64,000 nt of DNA from Opacimonas immobilis (GTDB taxonomy: Bacteria > Pseudomonadota > Gammaproteobacteria > Enterobacterales > Alteromonadaceae), in NCBI RefSeq assembly GCF_048282545.1, contig NZ_CP182485.1:2418001-2482000 (forward strand). Reading direction: 5' to 3'. Shown here piece by piece: positions 26,471-35,989 of this stretch. The notes beneath the pieces were generated by a model. It did no database searches. It saw only the letters and a list, made by a program, of their open reading frames with translations, and was not told the DNA's origin. The translations under genes were made by a program, and so were the position numbers. Positions within the stretch are counted from its first letter, which is position 1; every line of letters begins with the position of its first letter.

Positions 26471-27811
26471 TTATTTAGCGAAAGTGACTCTCATACTATG
26501 CTTGTTTTGTTCAGATAAAACAAGAGCTAGGCCCGGACACACATAGGCAAGCTGAGTATTTTTGTACTCAATTTTATAACATGGTTGACGCTGCCAAGGT
26601 GGAATATGTTGAGCTTGTAGCCACTGCTTTAAGGGTTTTGAATGTCTTGCCTGGTAGGGTTTGATCCGCTCTGAAAGTGCCACAGCTTCGCATGTAACTT
26701 GAGCAAATTGTTGCTCATCAATATTTTCTGGTAGTGGAATTACCACCGAATTATCAGAGCAATAAAGTGTATCGTCATTTATCTGACATGGCGTTGTGAG
26801 CCATTCTATATGAATATTTAACTCAGCTGAATTTTGCTGTGAAGCATTAGACAAACCATTGATTGGCAATACATACAACACACCTTGATAACGACGCAAT
26901 ACAAAATCGCCTAATACCATTTTGCCTTGTGCATCTTCACGAGAATGACAGAGTTTCATCAACTCATGAAGGTGTGCTTGACTTAAATTCAGCTGATAAT
27001 AACTCAAACAGTAATGTCTAATGATCTGCGCTTGCCATTCTTCAGAGAAAGCACTGAGTTTTTTAAGGTTTAGGCAAGAATCTGATTCAAGGCACTGGGC
27101 TACTCTCTCTTCACATACTTGCATCAATAGCGAATTTTCGTGGAGTAAGGTACCAACAGTACGTGCAATACGTGATTCAATATCGGACCAATACTGTTGT
27201 AATGGCTTTATGATTTGATGCCGAATGATATTTCGCTCATGTGCCAACGTTGCATTACTGGGATCTTCAACCCACCCCAATCCATGAGTTTGCGCGTAAG
27301 CGAATATCTCATTTTTTGATACATCCAAAATAGGTCTAAACGCCGTCCATGACTTATTCTCAAACCGCATCGTTCTTTTGCGACGTAAACTCGTCAAACC
27401 GTTAGAACCACTACCTCGCTTAACTTGCAATAAAAAGGTTTCGGCGACATCGCTTTGGTGATGGGCGAAACACACTACTGCATCTGCTTTGACCGCATCA
27501 TTTATGGCCTCATACCTTGCTTTTCGAGCTTTAGCTTCAAGGTTGTTTTGTCCATGAATGCATACAGAACGCGCGACGATTTTGGTCCCTAAACTATGAC
27601 AAAACTGTTCACAAAACGCCTGCCATTGCTCAGCGTTTGCGTGTAATTGATGGTTAATATGAATCGCTGTGAAGGGTATATTGGCTCGATGAAGCAAATG
27701 AGCTAAGACTACCGAATCTATGCCGCCGCTTAATGCGACATATACTGTGCGTGATGATAACCACGCACAGTCTGAAGATTTGAGCTGAATAACTGAATTA
27801 ACAGTAGCCAA
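26471..27811 (-). CDS. tilS: tRNA(Ile)-lysidine synthase TilS
   Basis: ATP-dependent enzyme that modifies C34 of tRNA-Ile(CAU) to lysidine, allowing AUA reading. The N-terminal PP-loop motif VALSGGIDSVVLAHLLHRA and downstream HHQSDVAETFLLQV and FRPILDV segments mark the synthase core, followed by substrate-binding and C-terminal domains. Start is uncertain: the open frame extends to an ATG at 27952, 155 bases inside accA. TTG at 27811, overlapping only the last 14 bases of accA, puts the PP-loop near residue 25 and gives 446 residues, close to the family length. Confidence 0.88.
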   Translation of the reverse strand: MATVNSVIQLKSSDCAWLSSRTVYVALSGGIDSVVLAHLLHRANIPFTAIHINHQLHANAEQWQAFCEQFCHSLGTKIVARSVCIHGQNNLEAKARKARYEAINDAVKADAVVCFAHHQSDVAETFLLQVKRGSGSNGLTSLRRKRTMRFENKSWTAFRPILDVSKNEIFAYAQTHGLGWVEDPSNATLAHERNIIRHQIIKPLQQYWSDIESRIARTVGTLLHENSLLMQVCEERVAQCLESDSCLNLKKLSAFSEEWQAQIIRHYCLSYYQLNLSQAHLHELMKLCHSREDAQGKMVLGDFVLRRYQGVLYVLPINGLSNASQQNSAELNIHIEWLTTPCQINDDTLYCSDNSVVIPLPENIDEQQFAQVTCEAVALSERIKPYQARHSKPLKQWLQAQHIPPWQRQPCYKIEYKNTQLAYVCPGLALVLSEQNKHSMRVTFAK

Positions 27812-28754
27812 ACGAAAGTAAACGCTCGTAGCGCTGGTCTTTGAGTTCTTCAAGCGAAAGAGCTTGTAACTCTGCGAGTTGAGCTTTAATTGTTGCTTTA
27901 AAATTAGCCGCCATTTGTTGATGATTGCGGTGCGCTCCGCCAAGTGGCTCACTAATTATGTTGTCAATCAAACCGAGTTCTTTGATCTGAGGTGCGCTAA
28001 CGCCCATCGCTTCAGCGGCAAGTGGCGCTTTATCTGCGCTCTTCCACAGAATTGACGCACAACCTTCTGGGGAAATCACTGAATATGTTGAGTATTGCAA
28101 CATGTTAACTCGATCGCCTACACCAATTGCCAATGCACCACCAGAGCCACCTTCACCAATAACAGTACAAATGACAGGGACATCTAACTCTGCCATTTCT
28201 TTGAGATTACGAGCGATGGCTTCAGATTGGCCTCGTTCTTCGGCGCCAACGCCAGGATAGGCTCCTGGTGTATCAATCATGGTAATAATCGGTAGATTAA
28301 AACGCTCAGCCATATGCATCAAGCGCAGTGCTTTGCGATATCCCTCTGGCTTGGGCATACCAAAGTTGCGTTTGATTTTTTCGTGGGTGTCACGGCCTTT
28401 TTGATGACCTATGACCATCACTGGTTGCTCATCAAGCATCGCCAAGCCACCAACAATCGCTTTGTCATCTGCGTATGCACGGTCACCGGCAAGTTCGTCA
28501 AATTCGGCAAACACATGCTTGATGTAATCTTCGGTATATGGACGCAGAGGATGGCGTGCAAGTTGAGAGACCTGCCATGCGCCAAGGTTTGAGAAGATTT
28601 TTTGCGTTAAACTTTCGCTTTTTTCTTTTAGTTTGACGATCTCATCTTCGATACCAACGTCCAACTGACCGGTTTGATTCACTAAACGTAATTCTTCAAT
28701 TTTGGCTTCTAATTCAGCAATGGGTTGCTCAAAATCCAAAAAATGTAAACTCAT
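27798..28754 (-). CDS. accA: Acetyl-CoA carboxylase carboxyltransferase subunit alpha
   Basis: With AccD it transfers carboxyl from biotin-AccB to acetyl-CoA, forming malonyl-CoA. The 318-residue product begins MSLHFLDFEQPIAELEAKIE and contains GHQKGRDTHEKIKRNFGMPK, the crotonase-like GEGGSGGALAIGVGDRV oxyanion segment, and ISPEGCASILWK. Full length. It is 27 bases downstream of dnaE. Confidence 0.98.
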   Translation of the reverse strand: MSLHFLDFEQPIAELEAKIEELRLVNQTGQLDVGIEDEIVKLKEKSESLTQKIFSNLGAWQVSQLARHPLRPYTEDYIKHVFAEFDELAGDRAYADDKAIVGGLAMLDEQPVMVIGHQKGRDTHEKIKRNFGMPKPEGYRKALRLMHMAERFNLPIITMIDTPGAYPGVGAEERGQSEAIARNLKEMAELDVPVICTVIGEGGSGGALAIGVGDRVNMLQYSTYSVISPEGCASILWKSADKAPLAAEAMGVSAPQIKELGLIDNIISEPLGGAHRNHQQMAANFKATIKAQLAELQALSLEELKDQRYERLLSFGYC

Positions 28755-28781
28755 GTTATAAAACCTTTTGTAGTGAGTTTT

Positions 28782-31700
28782 TTAAAACTGTAAGCGTACC
28801 GCTTGGGCACCTAATAATACTTTCAAATCGTGAATCAACTGATCGCTTGGCGTTACGTACCACTGACTGTCGGTTCGTAGCTCGACATTGAAACCAGCGT
28901 GCTCAACATGCATTTCAACAGGGCAAGTCCCGCCAACAGCCTGATTCAAAGTGTGTTTGATCTTATCTACCATAGCAGTATGCAGAGGGCATTCTAGCAC
29001 TAACTGTAACGCTTTAACGTAATGCTCTCGTGCATCCACTATATCTAATATGCTTCGGATGGTCATTGTATTACCACCACTGTAATCATCAAAGCTGACC
29101 TGTCCTTGGACAAATAAGACACGGTCAGTTTGAAGCATCTCTTCATATTGCTCAAAGGTATCTGGGAAAAGTCTAGCTTCTACTCGTCCAGAGCGATCAT
29201 CAAGGGTCACGATGCCCCAACGACGCCCTTTTTTGTTCGTCATTACGCGCACGCCGATGACCAGACCCGCGATGCTTGCACTGCCTTCTTTACCCGTAGG
29301 CGTTAAATCTGAGATTTTGCATGAAGTATATGAAGGTATTTCTGCGAGATATTGGTTAATTGGGTGACCGGTCAAATACAGACCGAGCGTGTCCTTCTCG
29401 CCAGCTAACCAGACTTTTTCTGACCATTGAGGAACTTGTGCAAAGCTTTGATGCGAATCTTCTTCACCCTCGTTTAGCAGGCCAAACATATCAGTCTGAC
29501 CAAAACTCTCCGCTCGCGCGTGTTGATTGGCCGCTTCTAAAGCATCCCCAAGACTTGCCATAATAGCGGCTCGATGTGGTCCAAGATTATCAAAAGCACC
29601 AGCCAAAACCAGTTTTTCTAGAACGCGTTTATTGAGCTTTTTGGTATCGACTTTGCTGCAAAAATCAAACAGGTCTTTAAACTTACCTTGGTTTTCACGC
29701 GCTTCAATAATTGCTTCAATGGGACCTTCACCGACCCCTTTAATCGCGCCAATACCGTAAACAATCTGATTATCTTGATTCACGGTGAACTTATATTGTC
29801 CGGTGTTCAAATCCGGAGGCAGAATAGTGATCCCCATATTCTGACATTCGTCGACAAGAGTCACAATTTTGTCCGTATTGTCCATATCCGCAGACATGAC
29901 AGCCGCCATAAAATACGCGGGATAATGCGTTTTTAGCCATAGGGTTTGATAAGAAACCAAAGCATACGCCGCTGAATGCGATTTGTTAAAGCCATAGCCA
30001 GCGAACTTTTCTACTAGGTCAAAAATTTTCATCGCCAAGTCAGGGTCGATATTGTTGTCTTTTGCACCGGCTGCAAATACTGAGCGTTGCTTTTCCATTT
30101 CTTCGGGTTTTTTCTTACCCATTGCACGACGCAACAAATCAGCACCACCCAATGAATAACCGGCCATCTCCTGGGCAATCTGCATGACCTGCTCTTGATA
30201 GAGAATGATGCCGTAAGTGGGTTCAAGGATCTCCTTGAGGCACTCATGCTGATATTCAGCATCCGGATAAGAAATGTCCTCTCGGCCATGTTTGCGGTCA
30301 ATGAAGTTATCAACCATGCCCGATTGCAATGGCCCCGGACGAAACAGAGCCACCAAAGCAATGATGTCTTCAAAACAGTCTGGTTGAAGACGATTAATGA
30401 GATCCTTCATGCCGCGAGATTCGAGTTGGAACACCGCTGTGGTTTGCGCAGCCTGAAGCAAATCAAAACTGGCCTTGTCTTCGAGTGGGATTTGAGTAAT
30501 ATCTACTTCTTCACCCGTGCCAAGTTTGATCATGTCAATTGCCCACTGAATGATCGTCAGTGTCCGCAAACCCAAAAAGTCGAACTTAACCAGACCTGCC
30601 GTTTCGACATCGTTTTTATCAAATTGAGTGACTGGGTTGCGACCTTCATCGTCACAATACAACGCCGCAAAATCGGTTATTTGCGTCGGCGCAATCACCA
30701 CGCCACCAGCGTGCTTGCCGGCGTTGCGAGTGACCCCTTCGAGGATTCTTGCCATGTGAATCAGTTCTTTGACGTCGGCATCACTGCGTTCGAGCTCCCC
30801 TAATCGCGGCTCAACATCAAATGCTTTGGCCAAGGTCATACCAGGATCGCCAGGAATTAATTTTGAAATGCGGTCAACAAAGCCGTACGGATGACCAAGT
30901 ACCCGACCTACATCCCGCACCACCGCTTTCGCAGCCATAGTACCAAAGGTAATAATTTGTGAAACAGCGTCACGACCATATAGTTCGGCAACGTGATCGA
31001 TCACCTCATCACGTCTATCCATACAAAAATCGATATCGAAATCTGGCATGGATACCCGTTCAGGATTCAAAAACCGCTCGAAAAGCAAGTCAAACTCTAA
31101 CGGGTCAAGGTCAGTGATATCGAGCGCATAGGCCACCAAAGAGCCCGCACCAGAACCTCGCCCAGGTCCTACCGGGATCCCATTGTCTTTTGACCATTGG
31201 ATAAACTCCATTACGATCAAGAAGTAGCCAGGGAAACCCATTTGGTTGATGACTTCTAGTTCAACATGCAAACGCTCATCGTACTCTGACCGCCGGGCTT
31301 TTCGTGTCGCTTCATCGGGAAATATTTTGAGCAAGCGACGCTCTAAACCTTCTTGTGACACCTTGACTAGGTAATCTTCGATGGTCAAATCTCCCGTCGG
31401 AAAATTTGGTAAGAAGTACGTACCAAGTTGCACAGTGACATTACAACGTTTAGCAATTTCTAAGGTATTGGCGATGGCTTCGGGAATATCGCTAAATAAT
31501 TCGACCATCTCGCCAGCACTACGAAAGTACTGCTTTGGAGAATACTTTTTGGGGCGCCGATTATCTTCCAAAGTATAACCATCATGAATACATACCCGAA
31601 TTTCATGAGCATCAAAATCTTTTTCTTCCAAAAAGACCACTTCATTGGTTGCCACCACGGGTAAGTCTTGCTCGCTTGCCCAATCGACCGCGGCTTGAAT

Positions 31701-32240
31701 GTATTGCGCTTCGTTAGCACGTTCTGTGCGTTGTAATTCAATATAGAAGCGGTCAGCAAAATGCACTTTATAAAATTCAGTAATGTGAGCGGCTTTGTCT
31801 AATTTATTTTTTAATAATGCTCGACCTAGCTCGCCTTCCATTGCGCCAGATAGAATCAACACGCCCGCTTCAAACTCAACTAACCATTCACTGTTGATCA
31901 CTGGACGGCCTTGGATATGACCTTGTTGATAAGCCTTTGACACCAAAATGGTAATATTCTTATAACCTTCGTTATTCATCGCATATAAGGTTAAACGACA
32001 AATATCTTCTGGCCACAGATAGCTTTGTACCCAGACATCGACACCGATGATGGGCTTAATCCCCATATCGTGGGCACCAGAATAAAACTTAACTAAACCA
32101 CAAAAGTTCATTTGGTCTGTTACAGCGATGGCTGGCATCTTTTGTTGTAAGCATGCAGCAAGAATGGGTTTGACTTTAGCCAATCCATCCATCATCGAAA
32201 AATCACTGTGAACACGCAGGTGAACGAAACTTGGTTCCAT
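28782..32240 (-). CDS. dnaE: DNA polymerase III subunit alpha
   Basis: Replicative polymerase catalytic subunit. From MEPSFVHLRVHSDFSMMDGL it is 1152 residues. A PHP domain is at the N-terminus. The palm holds the catalytic aspartates in MPDFDIDFCMDRRDEVIDHV, followed by fingers (GFNKSHSAAYALVSYQTLWL), a helix-hairpin-helix, and an OB domain (ASIAGLVIGVRVMTNKKGRR). A GTG at 32297, just after the rnhB stop, is in frame but adds 19 residues absent from the family; 32240 aligns with E. coli DnaE. Confidence 0.98.
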   Translation of the reverse strand: MEPSFVHLRVHSDFSMMDGLAKVKPILAACLQQKMPAIAVTDQMNFCGLVKFYSGAHDMGIKPIIGVDVWVQSYLWPEDICRLTLYAMNNEGYKNITILVSKAYQQGHIQGRPVINSEWLVEFEAGVLILSGAMEGELGRALLKNKLDKAAHITEFYKVHFADRFYIELQRTERANEAQYIQAAVDWASEQDLPVVATNEVVFLEEKDFDAHEIRVCIHDGYTLEDNRRPKKYSPKQYFRSAGEMVELFSDIPEAIANTLEIAKRCNVTVQLGTYFLPNFPTGDLTIEDYLVKVSQEGLERRLLKIFPDEATRKARRSEYDERLHVELEVINQMGFPGYFLIVMEFIQWSKDNGIPVGPGRGSGAGSLVAYALDITDLDPLEFDLLFERFLNPERVSMPDFDIDFCMDRRDEVIDHVAELYGRDAVSQIITFGTMAAKAVVRDVGRVLGHPYGFVDRISKLIPGDPGMTLAKAFDVEPRLGELERSDADVKELIHMARILEGVTRNAGKHAGGVVIAPTQITDFAALYCDDEGRNPVTQFDKNDVETAGLVKFDFLGLRTLTIIQWAIDMIKLGTGEEVDITQIPLEDKASFDLLQAAQTTAVFQLESRGMKDLINRLQPDCFEDIIALVALFRPGPLQSGMVDNFIDRKHGREDISYPDAEYQHECLKEILEPTYGIILYQEQVMQIAQEMAGYSLGGADLLRRAMGKKKPEEMEKQRSVFAAGAKDNNIDPDLAMKIFDLVEKFAGYGFNKSHSAAYALVSYQTLWLKTHYPAYFMAAVMSADMDNTDKIVTLVDECQNMGITILPPDLNTGQYKFTVNQDNQIVYGIGAIKGVGEGPIEAIIEARENQGKFKDLFDFCSKVDTKKLNKRVLEKLVLAGAFDNLGPHRAAIMASLGDALEAANQHARAESFGQTDMFGLLNEGEEDSHQSFAQVPQWSEKVWLAGEKDTLGLYLTGHPINQYLAEIPSYTSCKISDLTPTGKEGSASIAGLVIGVRVMTNKKGRRWGIVTLDDRSGRVEARLFPDTFEQYEEMLQTDRVLFVQGQVSFDDYSGGNTMTIRSILDIVDAREHYVKALQLVLECPLHTAMVDKIKHTLNQAVGGTCPVEMHVEHAGFNVELRTDSQWYVTPSDQLIHDLKVLLGAQAVRLQF

Positions 32241-32297
32241 TAGTTTTCTGAGATTAAAATTAGATGGGTTAAGTGTATCAAATTTTGCGACAGACAC

Positions 32298-32873
32298 TTA
32301 AACATTTGTTCGATTAGCCAAAATTTGAGCAACCGGTTTAAAGGACAATCGATACTCAGTGAGTATCGGTAATTTTTGTAAAGCGCTGATATGCGCTTGG
32401 GTCGGATAACCTTTGTGCTGAGCAAAGCCATATTCAGGATGACGCTCATCCAATAACGCCATGTCTTGGTCACGAGTCACTTTGGCAATAATTGATGCGG
32501 CGCCAATACAAGCGACTTTGCTGTCGCCTTTCACCACCGCCTCTGCACGATATTGCCAAGGTGGTATGCGATTACCGTCAACTTGTACAAAATCGGGCTT
32601 AATCGAAAGCGCCTCAACCGCTCGGGTCATCGCGAGCATGGTGGCATGCAAAATATTGAATTCATCAATTTCTTCGGGGCTAGCTCGACCTATCGACCAA
32701 GCTAAGGCTTTGGCTTGAATCTCAGAAAATAATACGAGACGTTTTTTCTCACTAATCGCTTTGGAGTCCCCTAGGCCTTCGATGGGGTTATTGGGATCTA
32801 ATATCACAGCTGCTGTGACCACATCACCGACTAATGGTCCACGGCCAACCTCATCCACACCTGCTATGAACAT
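32298..32873 (-). CDS. rnhB: Ribonuclease HII
   Basis: Removes RNA from RNA-DNA hybrids, including single ribonucleotides in DNA. The 191-residue protein starts with the catalytic acidic pair in IAGVDEVGRGPLVGDVVTAA. It contains further acidic residues in VQVDGNRIPPWQYRAEAVVKG and SIIAKVTRDQDM, and the C-terminal HKGYPTQAH signature. It overlaps the lpxB 3' end by ten bases and is 57 bases ahead of dnaE. Confidence 0.97.
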   Translation of the reverse strand: MFIAGVDEVGRGPLVGDVVTAAVILDPNNPIEGLGDSKAISEKKRLVLFSEIQAKALAWSIGRASPEEIDEFNILHATMLAMTRAVEALSIKPDFVQVDGNRIPPWQYRAEAVVKGDSKVACIGAASIIAKVTRDQDMALLDERHPEYGFAQHKGYPTQAHISALQKLPILTEYRLSFKPVAQILANRTNV

Positions 32874-34081
32874 GTCTGATCCAACATTTGCAGTGCCACT
32901 TTAGCCGCTTGTTGGCTGGCGTTTTGTTGTAAATCACGATGCAATGTAAGGAACATCTCAGCTTGATGCTTTAGTGCCGCTGCAGAAACTTCTGTCATTG
33001 TGGAACCCTCAACTTGAATAGTGTGATCAATTGGTGCATCTTCCTTAGTTAATACAGCACTGATATAACTCGCCATGCGTTGTGGCTCCACATCTTCTTG
33101 TAACAGTTCTGGAAATAACGCTTGCTCAGCCAATATATTGGGTAACGAAAAATACTTAGGCTTGTAGAGTTTGCGCATCATCCAATAGGTCAAACCTGAC
33201 ATTTTATATGCAGACAACATGGGACGTTTGCACAGCATTGCCTCAAGCGTCGCGGTACCAGAAGTCAATAATACAAAATCAGATGCAATCATCACTGTTC
33301 GGGCATCGTCGCGAGTGACATTGATATCGTCCTGAGCGGGGTAACTCGCAACCATCTGTTGAATTTGCGCAAAACAGACATCATTCACCGCAGGTATCAA
33401 GGCTTTAAGCTCTGGATGTTGTTTTTTTAACAGTTCAAATGTTGCCAAAAAGCTTGGCAACATACTCTTGATTTCACCTGCTCTTGAACCGGGTAATAGT
33501 GCTAAGACTGGATGGTTGTTGATAATTCCTAAAGACGCTCGTGCTTGTTGTTGATTTGGTTCAAGAGGTATCTCATCCGCCATAGGATGACCAACAAAGG
33601 TATAAGGATGATGGTATTTTTGATAAACGGGGGTTTCAAATGGAAATAATCCGAGCACATGATGAGTGCTGGCGATGATTTTATGAATACGCTTTTCACG
33701 CCATGCCCAAATGGTCGGAGAAACGTAGTGTAGGGTTTGGATGTCATGTGATTTGGCAAATTTTGCCACGGGAAGGTTAAAATCTGGCGCATCCACTCCG
33801 ATATACAAATCCGGAGCAAAATCCAAAATTTTCTGTTTCAACTCTTTGCGAATACCCAACAACCTGGGTAAATGTTTAATGACCTCGACCAGGCCCATGA
33901 CCGATAGTTCATCCATATTAAACCAAGACTCAAGACCTTGTGCTTGACAAAGAGGACCACCGATTCCACACACTTCTAGATTAGTATCTGCCTCTCGAAT
34001 CTGCTTGAGCAAGCGAGAGGCAAGCATGTCGCCGGATGGTTCGGCGCAGACCAGGACAATTTTGCGCGAATGGCTAGACAT
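32864..34081 (-). CDS. lpxB: Lipid-A-disaccharide synthase
   Basis: GT-B glycosyltransferase joining UDP-2,3-diacylglucosamine and lipid X. The 405-residue product carries VLVCAEPSGDMLASRLLKQI (near the N-terminus), YVSPTIWAWREKRI, PLEPNQQQARASLG, LALLPGSRAGEIKSMLPSFL and VLLTSGTATLEAMLCKRPML, all characteristic. It follows lpxA by 13 bases. Confidence 0.97.
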   Translation of the reverse strand: MSSHSRKIVLVCAEPSGDMLASRLLKQIREADTNLEVCGIGGPLCQAQGLESWFNMDELSVMGLVEVIKHLPRLLGIRKELKQKILDFAPDLYIGVDAPDFNLPVAKFAKSHDIQTLHYVSPTIWAWREKRIHKIIASTHHVLGLFPFETPVYQKYHHPYTFVGHPMADEIPLEPNQQQARASLGIINNHPVLALLPGSRAGEIKSMLPSFLATFELLKKQHPELKALIPAVNDVCFAQIQQMVASYPAQDDINVTRDDARTVMIASDFVLLTSGTATLEAMLCKRPMLSAYKMSGLTYWMMRKLYKPKYFSLPNILAEQALFPELLQEDVEPQRMASYISAVLTKEDAPIDHTIQVEGSTMTEVSAAALKHQAEMFLTLHRDLQQNASQQAAKVALQMLDQTCS

Positions 34082-34094
34082 TGTCAGATAAGGG

Positions 34095-34865
34095 CTAGCG
34101 GATAATGCCGCGATTAGGTTGGCTCAAAAACTCCACCATAATCTCTAATTCTGGAGTGGTTCGTGCCATCTCACGAATGGCTTCAAGCGCTTCAGCAACG
34201 GTTTTGTTTTGGCGATAAATGGCTTTGTAAGCGCGTTTGATATTCAAAATCGCGTCACTAGAAAATCCGCGGCGTTTTAAACCTTCTGCATTGATACTTT
34301 GCGGGATATGTTTTAAACCATTAATCATGACGTAGGGTGGAACATCTCTTAAGATAACTGAACCACCACCAGTAAATGCATGAGAACCAATATGACAGAA
34401 CTGATGAACCGCTGTCATACCACCAAGTATCACAAAGTCACCAATGTGAACGTGTCCCGCTACAGTGGCATTGTTAGCGAAAATATTATTGTCACCCACC
34501 ATGCAATCATGCGCGAGGTGTGTGTTCACCATCAAAAGGTTATTCGAACCAATTTGCGTCAATCCATTATCTTGCACCGTGCCCCGATGCACCGTACAAG
34601 ACTCACGAAACACATTGTTGTCACCAATAATAAGACGCGTCTTTTCTTCTGCGTATTTTTTGTCTTGGCAGTCTTCGCCAATCGAACAAAACTGAAAGAA
34701 GGTGTTGTGATTACCAATAACTGTATCGCGCTTAATTACGACATGTGATGTTAATACACAATTATCGCCAATAACAACATTTTCACCTACATAACAAAAT
34801 GGTCCAATTGAAACATTGGAACCAATCTGTGCACTTTTTTCAATAATCGCAGTAGAATGGATCAC
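34095..34865 (-). CDS. lpxA: UDP-N-acetylglucosamine acyltransferase
   Basis: First acylation of lipid A synthesis, transferring 3-hydroxyacyl from ACP to UDP-GlcNAc. The 256-residue protein is a left-handed beta-helix of hexapeptide repeats (VSIGPFCYVGENVVIGDNCV) with the catalytic His in MTAVHQFCHIGSHAF and a helical C-terminal domain. It lies four bases after fabZ. The partner acyltransferase gene lpxD is not in its usual place upstream. Confidence 0.97.
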   Translation of the reverse strand: MIHSTAIIEKSAQIGSNVSIGPFCYVGENVVIGDNCVLTSHVVIKRDTVIGNHNTFFQFCSIGEDCQDKKYAEEKTRLIIGDNNVFRESCTVHRGTVQDNGLTQIGSNNLLMVNTHLAHDCMVGDNNIFANNATVAGHVHIGDFVILGGMTAVHQFCHIGSHAFTGGGSVILRDVPPYVMINGLKHIPQSINAEGLKRRGFSSDAILNIKRAYKAIYRQNKTVAEALEAIREMARTTPELEIMVEFLSQPNRGIIR

Positions 34866-34869
34866 TTTT

Positions 34870-35316
34870 TTATAATTCTCTCATTGCACACATAAAGTCT
34901 GAACTGCACACTAATTCACCATCGACAGTGGCAGAACCCATGAACTTCCATATCCCTCGACGCTCTTTTATCAATTCGACTGATAATTCTAACTTATCTC
35001 CAGGCACAACAGGGCGTTTGAAACGCGCATTGTCTATGCCTGCGAACAAGTATAGCTTACTCGTATCCGCCTCGCTTTTAAATCCTAGGATACCGGCAGC
35101 TTGTGCAAGTGCTTCCAAAATTAACACCCCTGGAAAAATAGGCTGACCAGGAAAGTGCCCAGTAAAACAAGGCTCATTAAAAGTGATGTTTTTGTAGGCT
35201 TTAATCGATTGGCCAAGGGTATAGTCAGTTACCCTATCAACTAATAAAAATGGGTATCTGTGTGGTAACAAATCCATAATTTCACGAATTTCAATCGTGT
35301 TTAACTCATTTGACAA
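34870..35316 (-). CDS. fabZ: 3-hydroxyacyl-ACP dehydratase FabZ (TTG start)
   Basis: Hotdog-fold dehydratase of the fatty-acid elongation cycle. It contains the active His/Glu region LPHRYPFLLVDRVTDYTLGQ, HFPGQPIFPGVLILEALAQA and KFMGSATVDGELVCSS. No ATG is available. TTG at 35316 has GGAG seven bases upstream (35324-35327) and gives 148 residues, near the family norm. Another TTG at 35343 lacks a ribosome-binding site. It is preceded by a hairpin where lpxD normally lies. Confidence 0.94.
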   Translation of the reverse strand: MSNELNTIEIREIMDLLPHRYPFLLVDRVTDYTLGQSIKAYKNITFNEPCFTGHFPGQPIFPGVLILEALAQAAGILGFKSEADTSKLYLFAGIDNARFKRPVVPGDKLELSVELIKERRGIWKFMGSATVDGELVCSSDFMCAMREL

Positions 35317-35382
35317 AGTGGTACTCCATAGAGATAGGTGCAAATGTGGGCAAAGATACCTGTAAACGCGCCTAAAACAAAT

Positions 35383-35424
35383 CAGACCAAGCAGTTTATT
35401 TCCTTTTCAGGGCTGCTTGGTCTG
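35383..35424 (-). terminator. Strong hairpin between skp and fabZ
   Basis: A perfect 12-bp inverted repeat (35383-35394 with 35413-35424) around an 18-base loop. On the minus strand it is followed by ATTTGTTTT, a partly U-rich tail. It probably ends or attenuates the rseP-bamA-skp transcript at the place where lpxD is found in relatives. Confidence 0.65.
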
Positions 35425-35443
35425 CCAATATTACAGTAATTGA

Positions 35444-35956
35444 TTAGTTTGCTTTACTTACGCGATCAATCACTTTTTGTGAAATATCAAATTCAGGCTT
35501 GGCATACACAGCAGAACCAGCTTGTAATACCATATCATAACCTTCGGCAGCTGCAATCGCGTCAATTGCCTGTTTGACCAAACCCAAAAGCTTAGTTTGC
35601 TCTTGTTGCTGACGAGCTTGAATCTGTTGCTGTAAAGGGTTAGCACGTTGTTGTAATTCAGTTTGGATAGCCATGATCTTTTCTTGTGATTCGGTCTTTT
35701 GTGCATCAGACATAGTAGGACCGTCACGACGTAACTTTTCTGCTTCGAATTGACCGTCGCTGCGCAACTTATCTAACTCAGCTAATTTAGGCTGAAACTC
35801 TTCATTAATACTTTGAACAACGGCTTGAGTCTGTGGTAACGCTTGTAAAACACCTTGCACGTCAACCACAGCAATTTTTTGGGCTAATGCACTGGTGCTG
35901 ATTAAAGCCGTTGCAACTAATGCAACTTTGATAAATGACTGAGTTAATAGTTTCAA
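35444..35956 (-). CDS. skp: Periplasmic chaperone Skp/OmpH
   Basis: Trimeric periplasmic holdase for unfolded outer-membrane proteins. The 170-residue protein has a signal peptide (MKLLTQSFIKVALVATALIS, cleavage after ALA) and the Skp segment QKIAVVDVQGVLQALPQTQA. A long Gln/Lys-rich coiled-coil tentacle (about 60-130) and a C-terminal beta strand with YDMVLQAGSAVYAKPEFDIS follow. It lies 33 bases after bamA. Confidence 0.95.
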   Translation of the reverse strand: MKLLTQSFIKVALVATALISTSALAQKIAVVDVQGVLQALPQTQAVVQSINEEFQPKLAELDKLRSDGQFEAEKLRRDGPTMSDAQKTESQEKIMAIQTELQQRANPLQQQIQARQQQEQTKLLGLVKQAIDAIAAAEGYDMVLQAGSAVYAKPEFDISQKVIDRVSKAN

Positions 35957-35989
35957 AAGAGACTCCTAGTATTTTGACTATATTTATAA

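Noticed and set aside
30195..30803. 202-codon plus-strand ORF opposite dnaE
   Set aside because: Lies wholly inside dnaE on the other strand, with no ribosome-binding site or recognisable domain.
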